The position numbers and the translations under genes were made by a program. From NCBI GenBank assembly GCA_022710205.1, contig JAKLHJ010000033.1, forward strand, positions 1 to 9,279: DNA of 9,279 nucleotides. The letters are read 5' to 3'. This document shows, one piece after another, positions 1-5,777 of this stretch. The stretch is from Patescibacteria group bacterium (GTDB lineage Bacteria; Patescibacteriota; Minisyncoccia; Phycocordibacterales; UBA12445). The notes below the pieces were generated by a model. That model ran no database searches, had not been told where the DNA came from, and saw only the letters and a program-made list of their open reading frames with translations. Numbering within the stretch: position 1 is the stretch's first letter; every line of letters starts with the position of its first letter.

Positions 1-410
1 GCAAGGATCGGCTCCTTCACGACATAAGCCATTTTTGCCCCTGCTCTTATGGTCGCCTCAATAACAGCTCTTCTTTCTGTAGAGGTCACTCCGGCCGGCA
101 CAGACACCATTACTTCCGGCTTAAAAATATCCATCTTCCTGAGCGACTTGTTGATGTAGTATTTGAGCATCGCCTCCGTAATTCTATAATCGGCGATAAC
201 TCCATCTTTCATCGGTCTGTAAGCGATAATATCATCCGGCGTTTTGCCCACCATTTCCTTTGCCTCAGACCCGACGGCAATGACTCGATTGTCGCGCTGA
301 GATACGGCCACAACAGACGGCTCGTTCAAAACAATTCCGCGTCCGGGAACATACACGAGCGTATTAGCCGTTCCTAGATCTATGCCGAGTTTTCTTATGA
401 ATAGTCCCAT
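1..410 (-). CDS. mreB: Rod shape-determining protein MreB, N-terminal part (runs off the left edge)
   Basis: Actin-family ATPase that polymerises under the inner membrane and guides the wall-elongation machinery. My reading of the minus strand from the ATG at 408-410 gives about 136 residues without a stop. The phosphate-1 loop DLGTANT is at residues 11-17, followed by the MreB signatures GIVLNEPSVVAV, RPMKDGVIADY, VSVPAGVTSTERRA and the start of the EPILA segment (E. coli has EEPMAAA). MreB is usually about 330-350 residues, so some 60% lies outside the window. The start fits the family because the first beta strand begins a few residues later. No SD site precedes it. It lies 76 bases downstream of murA on the same strand, so the two may be co-transcribed, although a weak promoter can be drawn in the gap. 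Identification is secure. Confidence 0.95.
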   Translation of the reverse strand, partial: MGLFIRKLGIDLGTANTLVYVPGRGIVLNEPSVVAVSQRDNRVIAVGSEAKEMVGKTPDDIIAYRPMKDGVIADYRITEAMLKYYINKSLRKMDIFKPEVMVSVPAGVTSTERRAVIEATIRAGAKMAYVVKEPIL

Positions 411-437
411 ATTTAGAAAGTAGAAAATAGAAGCTGG

Positions 438-466
438 AAAATAGTTAAAAAATAATTTACTTACAA
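438..466 (-). promoter_or_regulatory. Weak candidate promoter for mreB
   Basis: On the minus strand, TTGTAA (461-466) and TATTTT (438-443) are separated by 17 bases. Each matches four of six positions of the sigma-70 consensus. The region is very A/T-rich, so chance matches are likely, and read-through from murA is an equally good explanation. The GAAAATAG octamer occurs twice in this gap. Confidence 0.25.
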
Positions 467-486
467 ATACAATCTAATGCAGAATG

Positions 487-1809
487 CTAATTAACACAAG
501 GTGCGCACACTTCTAGACACTCTCTCTTTATATCTACACCAATCCTTCGTAATCTTTCTTCGATGTTTCCATATCCCCTGTCTATATAATAGACATTGTG
601 TATCACCGAATCTCCTTCAGCCAGTATGGCGGCCAAGAGGAACGCGAGGCCTGCGCGAATATCGGGGCTTTCTACTTCTCTTCCTCGAAGCGGCGTAGGC
701 CCTTTGACAGTCGCCCTGTGCGGATCCCAAACCTTGATATCCGCTCCCATTCTCCTCAGGTCCTCTGCGTAATTGAGGCGTCCTTCAAAAATAGTTTCAA
801 AAACAAAACTTTCTCCTGTTGCTTGGGTCAGAAATACGACCATCGGCGCCTGGACGTCCGTGGGGAATCCGGGATATTCGTGAGTTTTAATATTCAAGCC
901 TTTGAAGTCGCTATTTGGTATCTTTCCGCTGCCTGAAAATTTTATACTGCTCTTCCCGATCTGCATTTTCACTCCCGCAGAGATCAAGTTCTCGGTTAAC
1001 GCTTCCACCCAAGACGGGTCGCAATTCTTTATTTCAAGATTGTTACCGGCAAGAGCGCCAAGAATAAGGAAACTTCCGGCCTCTATCCTGTCGGGCGGCG
1101 TGATATATGACTTGCCCTTTGCAGAAAGTAGTCCAGTTCCCGTCACTTCAATAGTAGATGTCCCCGCTCCTTTTATTTTGGCACCGCATTTATTTAGAAA
1201 ATCGGCGAGGTGCTTGGTCTCCGGTTCGAGAGCGGCATTTTTAATGATCGTTTTTCCTTTAGCGAGAACGGCGGCGAGCATAAGCGTCTGTGTGCCAGTA
1301 ACGCTCTGATTTTTCATAAATATTTCCGCGCCGTGAAGCTTGCCGTCCTTTGCCTTCATGTGATATTTGCCGTCCTTGAAATCTACCTTCGCGCCAAGCT
1401 TGGTAAATCCGTCAACGAAGAGGTCTATCGGCCTTGCACCGATAACACAGCCTCCTGGATGAGGGAAAGAAACTTCGCCGGTCCTCGCAAGTATCGGGCC
1501 GGTAAGCACTATGGATGCGCGTAATTTTTTTGATATTTCTTCTGAAATTTCCGAACGAATACCTTTGCTGAATTTTATTGAATATGAGCCGGATTTTTTA
1601 GGCACAACATCTGCGCCGAGATCGGCAAGAAGTGTCGTCATTCTTTTTACATCTTCTATCGCCGGAACATTTTTTATCGTGAGCTCATCTTTAAACAAAA
1701 CAGAAAATGCGAGCGCCTGAAGCACCGCATTTTTCGCACCCGAGACCTCTATAACACCGTTAAGCGTTTTCTTACCCGCCAAACCTTTTACTTTAAATAT
1801 TTCAGCCAT
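487..1809 (-). CDS. murA: UDP-N-acetylglucosamine 1-carboxyvinyltransferase (MurA)
   Basis: Cytoplasmic enzyme that transfers enolpyruvate from PEP to UDP-GlcNAc, the first committed step of peptidoglycan synthesis. I use the ATG at 1807-1809 (440 residues). A longer reading from 1848 would add 13 residues inside ychF that have no family counterpart. Visible motifs are SGAKNA with the substrate-contacting Lys26 and Asn27, GGCVIGARP with the catalytic Cys121 (E. coli Cys115), FPTD with Asp318, DIRAG with Arg385, and the closing YIDRGYGNIEERL segment. The Cys, rather than Asp, at the active site is the form normally sensitive to fosfomycin. The start codon is 10 bases after the ychF stop, so the two genes are very probably one transcription unit. 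The only SD-like AGGA lies 15 bases upstream, which suggests translational coupling. The C-terminus carries an unusual three-cysteine tail (Cys431, 435, 438). Length matches the family (about 420 residues). Confidence 0.96.
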   Translation of the reverse strand: MAEIFKVKGLAGKKTLNGVIEVSGAKNAVLQALAFSVLFKDELTIKNVPAIEDVKRMTTLLADLGADVVPKKSGSYSIKFSKGIRSEISEEISKKLRASIVLTGPILARTGEVSFPHPGGCVIGARPIDLFVDGFTKLGAKVDFKDGKYHMKAKDGKLHGAEIFMKNQSVTGTQTLMLAAVLAKGKTIIKNAALEPETKHLADFLNKCGAKIKGAGTSTIEVTGTGLLSAKGKSYITPPDRIEAGSFLILGALAGNNLEIKNCDPSWVEALTENLISAGVKMQIGKSSIKFSGSGKIPNSDFKGLNIKTHEYPGFPTDVQAPMVVFLTQATGESFVFETIFEGRLNYAEDLRRMGADIKVWDPHRATVKGPTPLRGREVESPDIRAGLAFLLAAILAEGDSVIHNVYYIDRGYGNIEERLRRIGVDIKRECLEVCAPCVN

Positions 1810-1819
1810 GATAAGCGCA

Positions 1820-2896
1820 TTATATCCTGAACTCGATAACGTCGCCATCCTTGACGATATATTCTTTTCCTTCTGTCCTTATAAGTCCCTTTTCGCGAGC
1901 GGCGGCATACGAGCCGGCACCTAAAAGATCCTGCCAATTTATTACGTCAGCGCGGATGAACTTATCTTTAAAGTCTGTATGTATTGCAGTTCCGGCTTCA
2001 GGGGCGGTCGAACCTCTCTTTGTAGTCCATGCCCTCGTCTCATCCTCTCCTGTCGTAAGAAAGGTGATAAGATTCAAAATTTCGTATCCTCTTTTTATGA
2101 GATCATTTATTCCGTCATCTTTAAGTTCAAGCGCTTTTCTATATTCATCTTTCTCGTCGCCTTCAAGCGCCGAAAGTTCGTGCTCGATAGCGGCATCAAC
2201 GACGACCCACTTAGAACCGGTCTCTTCAAAGAATTTCATGAGTGGCGCGAGGTCGACTCGAGTCCCACCTGTCTTGTCGTTCAATACATATACGATCGGC
2301 TTCATTGTGAGGAGGTGCATCGATCGGACAAATTTCTTTTCGTCGTCAGTTAACGGCAATGTTTGAGCTAGCTTGCCCAGTTCAAGATGCTTCTGGATTT
2401 TTGACAACGCGTCATTCTCGGCGACAGCTTCTTTGTCTCCCCTTTTTACCTCTCTCTGAAGATTTCCGAGCCTCTTTGACACGGTCTCCATATCGGCGAG
2501 AATAAGCTCAAGATTTATTACCTCAATGTCCCTCATCGGCTCCGGCTTGCCCGCAACGTGAATAATCTTGTCATCAGAAAAAATTCGCACCACTTCGGCT
2601 ATCGCATCCACTTCGCGAATATTAGAAAGGAATTTATTTCCAAGCCCCTCTCCTTGTGCGGCCCCTTTTACAAGTCCGGCAATGTCCACGAATTCGATTG
2701 CGGTTGGGACCGTCTTTTTTGAATTAGAAAATTTTGTAAGTTTCTCAAGCCTTTCATCCGGCACAGCAACGACACCCACGGACGGGTCTATTGTGCAGAA
2801 AGGATAATTCTCCGCCGCCACGCACTTTCTGGTAAGCGCGTTAAAAAGCGTCGATTTACCTACATTTGGAAGCCCTACGATACCGATGGATAACAT
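1820..2896 (-). CDS. ychF: Redox-responsive P-loop ATPase/GTPase YchF (Obg/OLA1 family)
   Basis: Ribosome-associated P-loop NTPase. Bacterial YchF and human OLA1 prefer ATP and are linked to stress responses and translation. The 358 residues match the family length (E. coli 363). The Walker A motif is GLPNVGKS (8-15), and NYPFCTIDPSVGVV (30-43) is typical switch I. G3 is DIAGLVKGA (71-79), followed by QGEGLGNKFLSNIREVDAI. A central coiled-coil segment comes next, and the TGS domain (about 277-358) contains LITFLTTGEDETRAWT and ends in VKDGDVIEFRI. The position of the usual NxxE nucleotide-specificity motif reads Asn206-Asp-Lys-Thr, so the Glu that underlies ATP preference is not seen. The ATG start sits right before the P-loop strand, as in the family. 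No clear SD precedes it. It leads the minus-strand block with murA 10 bases downstream. Confidence 0.95.
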   Translation of the reverse strand: MLSIGIVGLPNVGKSTLFNALTRKCVAAENYPFCTIDPSVGVVAVPDERLEKLTKFSNSKKTVPTAIEFVDIAGLVKGAAQGEGLGNKFLSNIREVDAIAEVVRIFSDDKIIHVAGKPEPMRDIEVINLELILADMETVSKRLGNLQREVKRGDKEAVAENDALSKIQKHLELGKLAQTLPLTDDEKKFVRSMHLLTMKPIVYVLNDKTGGTRVDLAPLMKFFEETGSKWVVVDAAIEHELSALEGDEKDEYRKALELKDDGINDLIKRGYEILNLITFLTTGEDETRAWTTKRGSTAPEAGTAIHTDFKDKFIRADVINWQDLLGAGSYAAAREKGLIRTEGKEYIVKDGDVIEFRI

Positions 2897-2939
2897 GATG
2901 CAAATAACTATGCCTTGTTTTTAGATAAAACTCAAGCCA

Positions 2940-2945
2940 ATTATA
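2940..2945 (-). promoter_or_regulatory. ychF: Candidate -10 element for ychF
   Basis: A perfect TATAAT reads on the minus strand about 44 bases before the ychF ATG. I could not find a convincing -35 hexamer at 16-18 bases, and the surroundings are strongly A/T-rich, so this is a weak call. Confidence 0.3.
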
Positions 2946-2998
2946 AAATATTTTTTTATCAAAACATGTGCAAAATTTTGATTTTTAATGAAAAAATA

Positions 2999-3028
2999 TT
3001 GGCGAAGAAAAAATGTTTCGTGTATGAT
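2999..3028 (+). promoter_or_regulatory. Promoter for the ATP-grasp gene
   Basis: TTGGCG (2999-3004, four of six) and TATGAT (3023-3028, five of six) are spaced by 18 bases. The predicted transcript start is near 3035, leaving a leader of about 14 bases before the ATG at 3049. That leader contains no SD. The divergent ychF start shares this 152-base region. Confidence 0.5.
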
Positions 3029-3048
3029 GAAGATATCAGAAATATTTT

Positions 3049-3345
3049 ATGAAAAAAATTACCATTGGTTTTATAACAAACTCACGATTGCTTCAGGACG
3101 ATGAAGCAAAAATGTTCAAGCGCGTTGCAGACAAAATGGACATCGATCTCATCTTCTTTAATTCCGCCGACAAGATGGACATAAAGGAGATCGAAGACAA
3201 GGTTAAGCAGTGCGACCTTGTTTATAATGATGACGGCGAACATATCACAAACGAACTCGCAAAGACCATTGAGGCCCTTGGCGGCAAAGTTGTTGAGCCG
3301 TCCAAAACATGTATTACACAGAAGACAAATGGCTTCAGTATGTAA
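3049..3345 (+). CDS. N-terminal fragment of an ATP-grasp ligase (frame-shifted gene, part 1)
   Basis: This 98-residue frame looks like the pre-ATP-grasp domain of a RimK/glutathione-synthetase-type ligase. An opening beta strand MKKITIGFIT is followed by alternating helix and strand segments, then CDLVYNDDGE (55-64) and EALGGKVVEPSK (75-86), which corresponds to the family's 'ownership of the name/number' strand just before the first substrate-binding helix. After Lys86 the frame gives twelve residues without family character and stops. The next expected segment, EDKW...IPAPKT, continues in the frame of the following entry. The start ATG at 3049 lies shortly after a plausible promoter and has no SD. 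I infer that one gene of about 291 residues is split here. Alternatively these could be two overlapping genes for a two-subunit protein, which I consider less likely. Confidence 0.7.
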   Translation: MKKITIGFITNSRLLQDDEAKMFKRVADKMDIDLIFFNSADKMDIKEIEDKVKQCDLVYNDDGEHITNELAKTIEALGGKVVEPSKTCITQKTNGFSM

Positions 3346-3923
3346 GGTGCGTGAAAAACGATATACCGGCCCCAAAAACCATTTTATTGCCGACCGATCT
3401 TGTAAGCGCGAGACAGGAGATCGTCAACTTCAACCAATTCCCCGTAGTTTTGAAAAGGATAGAAGGATGCCGGGGAGATTTCGTAGACAAGGCTGATACT
3501 CCCGACGAGGCGGTTGAGGTAATGAAAAAATTCTGGGGGAAGGGAGAAGACCGCTTCCCTATCATTGCCCAAGAATTTGTGACTTCAAATTCCTATAGAG
3601 TTCTTACAATCGGAGGAAAAATCATTCAAACCGCTCTAAAGAAAAGCCCCGGATGGAAGGCTACCGGTTGCGAGGCTGTCAGCTTCACTCCTTTTGAAGT
3701 AGATAAGGAGCTTGAAGATATAATCAAAAAGCTCCTAGCCGTGACCGAACTGGAGCTCTGCGGATATGACTTTGCCAGACACTTAGATAAATGGGTCTTC
3801 ATTGAGGCTAACGCCAATCCGTCATTCGACTTCTATCGCGAAGGAGATGAAATGGATCAGCTCGCGGAAAAAGTCCTCGAACATCTAAAGAAGCTCGCGA
3901 AAGCGGCTAGAAAATCGGAGTAA
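3309..3923 (+). CDS. ATP-grasp ligase, catalytic part (frame-shifted gene, part 2)
   Basis: ATP-grasp enzymes activate a carboxylate as acyl phosphate and join it to an amine or thiol; the substrate here is unknown. In the 204 residues I see EDKWLQYVRCVKNDIPAPKT (5-24), FPVVLKRIEGCRG with the ATP-binding Lys49 and glycine loop (44-56), the adenine-hinge region IIAQEFV (85-91), YRVLTIGGKII with Arg97, GYDFARH with Asp154, and FIEANANPSF with the Mg2+ ligands Glu166 and Asn168/Asn170. This set is that of the RimK-like subgroup. The catalytic residues are all present, so the domain itself does not look decayed. The ATG at 3309 lies inside the preceding frame and has no SD; restoring one base in the AAAA run at 3304-3307 would fuse both parts into about 291 residues. 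It ends one base before the stop of the convergent hydrolase gene. Confidence 0.85.
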   Translation: MYYTEDKWLQYVRCVKNDIPAPKTILLPTDLVSARQEIVNFNQFPVVLKRIEGCRGDFVDKADTPDEAVEVMKKFWGKGEDRFPIIAQEFVTSNSYRVLTIGGKIIQTALKKSPGWKATGCEAVSFTPFEVDKELEDIIKKLLAVTELELCGYDFARHLDKWVFIEANANPSFDFYREGDEMDQLAEKVLEHLKKLAKAARKSE

Positions 3924-3924
3924 T

Positions 3925-4710
3925 TTATTTCTTATTTACCTTTTTGTTCGGATAAAGCTCTTCGAACTTTTTTATCTCACCCAAATTTATTCTCTTTACG
4001 AGCAGGCCTTCTTTGCCGCTTATATCTTTCATAATGAAGTGAGGACAAGATATAGCCGAATATGGGACTAGCCCCGGCTTATTGCTTACAGGACTTGCAA
4101 GCGCTACGAAACAAATATTCTCAAAAGCTCTTGTCAGGACAAGAGACTTTAGCAACTTTTTCTCTCTGCTCTTATGGTCTTTGCGATGAGCGGAATACTC
4201 ATAACACCAATAAGTAGGAACAAAGATTATCTCGGCTCCCTTCTTCTTCATTCGTGAAAATATTTCAGGGAAGGCAACATCCCAGCAAATAGCAATACCA
4301 ATTTTTGCGAAATCTGTTTTAAAAACGAAAGTCTTTCGGCCCTCTTTACCGACATCTCCATAGAGATTTATTTTCCTATATTTACCCTTTATTTTACCCT
4401 TTCGGTTTATGAGAAGAGCCATATTGTAGCTCTTTCCATTCTCCTCAAAAGTATCGGTGACAATGGCCCAAATATTGTTCTCCTTGCAGGCCAAACAGAT
4501 CTCTTGAAGAAGCCTGTGGTCTATTCTTAAAACATCCCTCTTGTGAACACAAGATTCAGGGAAACAAACGATATCCGCCTTAGCCTTTGCGGCAAGGGCT
4601 ATAAAACTCTTTATTTTAGCCACATTGTGGGGCTCATACGTATCAAAATAACGTATTTGAGCCACGGCAATGACCGGTTTTCTGGGAGATTTGTTTTTTG
4701 CGGCTTTCAT
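3925..4710 (-). CDS. Carbon-nitrogen hydrolase (nitrilase superfamily)
   Basis: Cytosolic thiol hydrolase fold that cleaves amide or nitrile C-N bonds; the substrate cannot be told from the sequence. The catalytic triad is visible: Glu52 in CFPES, Lys113 in KYRKINLYGD and Cys142 in IGIAICWDVAFPE. The opening strand PVIAVAQIRYFDT (12-24) and the block LTRAFENICFVALASPV (192-208) are also typical. At 261 residues it is a complete single-domain member with no N-acyltransferase fusion. The first ten residues are Lys-rich and precede the usual family start, but no internal ATG exists before Met97. AGGAG stands 3 bases before the ATG, rather close for an SD, and a well-formed promoter puts the -10 box only 8 bases away, so the message may be nearly leaderless. 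It converges on the ATP-grasp gene with one base between the stop codons. Confidence 0.9.
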   Translation of the reverse strand: MKAAKNKSPRKPVIAVAQIRYFDTYEPHNVAKIKSFIALAAKAKADIVCFPESCVHKRDVLRIDHRLLQEICLACKENNIWAIVTDTFEENGKSYNMALLINRKGKIKGKYRKINLYGDVGKEGRKTFVFKTDFAKIGIAICWDVAFPEIFSRMKKKGAEIIFVPTYWCYEYSAHRKDHKSREKKLLKSLVLTRAFENICFVALASPVSNKPGLVPYSAISCPHFIMKDISGKEGLLVKRINLGEIKKFEELYPNKKVNKK

Positions 4711-4718
4711 AAGCTCCT

Positions 4719-4747
4719 ATAATACAACTCAAAAAAGGAGGTGTCTA
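4719..4747 (-). promoter_or_regulatory. Promoter for the carbon-nitrogen hydrolase
   Basis: On the minus strand TAGACA (4742-4747, five of six) and TATTAT (4719-4724, five of six) are exactly 17 bases apart. The expected start point is about 4711-4713, immediately before the ATG at 4710. This implies a leaderless or nearly leaderless transcript. Confidence 0.55.
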
Positions 4748-4753
4748 GGCACC

Positions 4754-4774
4754 AAAAATAAGACATAAAATGTC
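4754..4774 (-). terminator. Weak intrinsic terminator after the 77-residue gene
   Basis: Read on the minus strand, GACAT-TTT-ATGTC (4762-4774) is a perfect 5-bp stem with a 3-base loop, followed directly by TTATTTTT. The stem is short and A/T-rich, so termination would be weak. Its place between the 77-residue gene and the hydrolase promoter supports the call. Confidence 0.35.
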
Positions 4775-4794
4775 AGAATTTGTCTAAATTTGGC

Positions 4795-5028
4795 CTAAGC
4801 CGCGAGCCCCTTTAGCTCACTTTCATACTTCTTAGAGACCTCCATCACGGCAGCCATTTGATCCATCCCCTTCTCTTTCATAAGCACCTGAGCCTCCTCG
4901 GCGATCTTCTGAAAAAGGCCCGGATTTTTCATAACCATATTCATAAGCATCTGCTTTTGTTCCTCCGGAACGGGCGCATTCTTAAGAGCCTGATTCAACG
5001 CTTGTTTTAAAAAAAATTCTTTGATCAT
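4795..5028 (-). CDS. Small Met-rich helical protein of unknown function (77 aa)
   Basis: I do not recognise a named family. The protein is predicted to be almost entirely helical, with a break at NAPVPEEQ (17-24) and another near NPG (35-37), and has no signal peptide or membrane segment. Nine of 77 residues are methionine, including Met27, 29, 31 and 33 in alternation (MLMNMVM). The second half contains KIAEEAQVLMKEKGMDQMAAVMEVSK in two overlapping helices with a charged and a hydrophobic face. The acidic/basic balance and conserved-looking Pro-Glu-Glu turn suggest a real protein rather than a chance frame, as does its fit between terminator-like and promoter-like sequences. No SD precedes the ATG; the leader is A/T-rich. 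It could bind a hydrophobic partner, but that is only inference. Confidence 0.75.
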   Translation of the reverse strand: MIKEFFLKQALNQALKNAPVPEEQKQMLMNMVMKNPGLFQKIAEEAQVLMKEKGMDQMAAVMEVSKKYESELKGLAA

Positions 5029-5065
5029 CGTTAAATATTAGCGCTTCTATAGATAAAATTTAATA

Positions 5066-5092
5066 TTGACTAATTATTAAATTAAATATAAT
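5066..5092 (+). promoter_or_regulatory. Promoter for the 178-residue orphan gene
   Basis: TTGACT (5066-5071, five of six) and a perfect TATAAT (5087-5092) are separated by 15 bases, slightly short of the usual 17. A start near 5099 would give a leader of about 38 bases carrying a strong SD. Confidence 0.6.
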
Positions 5093-5123
5093 CTGAACCC
5101 GAACAGCACATTTCAAAATCTTA

Positions 5124-5129
5124 AGGAGG
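5124..5129 (+). promoter_or_regulatory. Strong Shine-Dalgarno site fixing the start at 5137
   Basis: AGGAGG lies 7 bases before the ATG at 5137, the optimal distance, and decides the start codon. Most genes in this window lack such a site; the only other equally strong one precedes the gene at 9143. Confidence 0.85.
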
Positions 5130-5136
5130 GATTCGA

Positions 5137-5673
5137 ATGGAATCGAAAGAATTAACACCCGAAAAGGTCATGACAAGACTTACCGGTAAGAAAAAATATT
5201 TCAACCAAAGCAGAGACGCATTAAATACATCTCAATTACGGGCATATAATCGTCACAATAGATTCGACGAGTATCAACGCATTTTCGTGTATTTAAAAAT
5301 TCCAAAAAGTTGCAGCCTCATCAAAGAAGAAAGTCCGGAATGTAATTGTGGCTCCTGCCGAAAGCAGGCCAGAGAAAGATTTGAATCGAGATACATAACG
5401 AACGCCTCAGAATCGATTTATTGGGAAGAAATACGGGGATTAATTCATAAAGAGATATGCCCTAAATTCGATCTCCATCTCGGTTCGAACCACGATGCGG
5501 ACGATATATTGACCTTCAATCTTCCCAACGGATCTGCGACCATCGCCTATGTTAACAGTCGCAGTTTCCATGTGGACGGTTTTGGAGGTTCACACTTCGC
5601 AAGAAGCAGAGAGCTTGCGCTAGACCTACTGAAGCTTTACCTCAAGGTCTATGGCAAATATTGCACCTGGTAA
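5137..5673 (+). CDS. Hypothetical protein with a Cys-rich motif (178 aa)
   Basis: I do not recognise this protein. The N-terminal third is basic and polar (KVMTRLTGKKKYFNQSR, then RAYNRHNRFDEYQRIF). A central cluster has Cys59 followed by CNCGSC (Cys69, Cys71, Cys74), whose spacing could hold a Zn2+ ion or be a redox site. The C-terminal part, LTFNLPNGSATIAYVNSRSFHVDGFGG (125-151), looks like two beta strands joined by an Asn-Gly turn, then a helix SRELALDLLKLYLKVYGK (157-174) and a short tail CTW. There is no signal peptide or membrane segment. The gene has its own promoter, a strong SD and a strong terminator, so it is a single-gene unit that is probably well expressed. Nothing around it points to a function. 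Confidence 0.85.
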   Translation: MESKELTPEKVMTRLTGKKKYFNQSRDALNTSQLRAYNRHNRFDEYQRIFVYLKIPKSCSLIKEESPECNCGSCRKQARERFESRYITNASESIYWEEIRGLIHKEICPKFDLHLGSNHDADDILTFNLPNGSATIAYVNSRSFHVDGFGGSHFARSRELALDLLKLYLKVYGKYCTW

Positions 5674-5674
5674 C

Positions 5675-5712
5675 AAAAACCCGCCGCTCGGATAACGAGG
5701 GCGGGTCTTTTT
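5675..5712. terminator. Bidirectional intrinsic terminator between the 178-aa gene and hppA
   Basis: ACCCGCC (5679-5685) pairs with GGCGGGT (5700-5706), extended by CTCG/CGAG (5687-5690 / 5696-5699) around a GATAA loop with one bulged G. On the plus strand it is followed by CTTTTTA; on the minus strand by TTTTTGTT. It can therefore end both the 178-residue gene and the convergent pyrophosphatase gene. Confidence 0.88.
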
Positions 5713-5720
5713 ATTTCTGG

Positions 5721-5764
5721 ATTCCCGCCGGAGTTTACCCTCGACCGCGATCGGGGGCGGGAAT
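5721..5764. repeat. Palindromic element with ATTCCCGCC / GGCGGGAAT ends
   Basis: Perfect 9-base inverted ends at 5721-5729 and 5756-5764 enclose 26 bases, in which CCCTCGA and TCGGGG can pair further. The flanks CTGG and GACAG resemble the dispersed ATTCCC...GGGAAT repeats known from several bacterial groups (for example the Neisseria dRS3 type). It sits between the hppA stop and the terminator, a typical intergenic site. Mobility is inferred from resemblance only. Confidence 0.65.
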
Positions 5765-5777
5765 GACAGTGAATGCG

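Noticed and set aside
501..1720. Several plus-strand open frames of 65-135 residues opposite murA
   Set aside because: They lie antisense to a gene with complete family motifs, have no SD, and their translations are low-complexity Ser/Phe/Arg-rich shadow sequence.
1810..1848. Longer MurA reading starting at 1848
   Set aside because: The extra 13 residues overlap ychF coding, have no counterpart in MurA, and the only SD-like bases touch the start codon.
1851..2807. Plus-strand frames of 79-171 residues opposite ychF
   Set aside because: Antisense to a clear YchF; Ser-rich shadow translations with no recognisable domains.
3303..3309. Programmed -1 frameshift site
   Set aside because: CAAAACA does not allow both tRNAs to re-pair after slipping back, and I see no obvious stimulatory structure; kept only as an alternative in the frameshift finding.
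4733..4787. Small plus-strand gene after the AAAGGAGGTG site
   Set aside because: The only ATG downstream (4770) opens five codons before a stop, and the GTG overlapping the site gives six codons.
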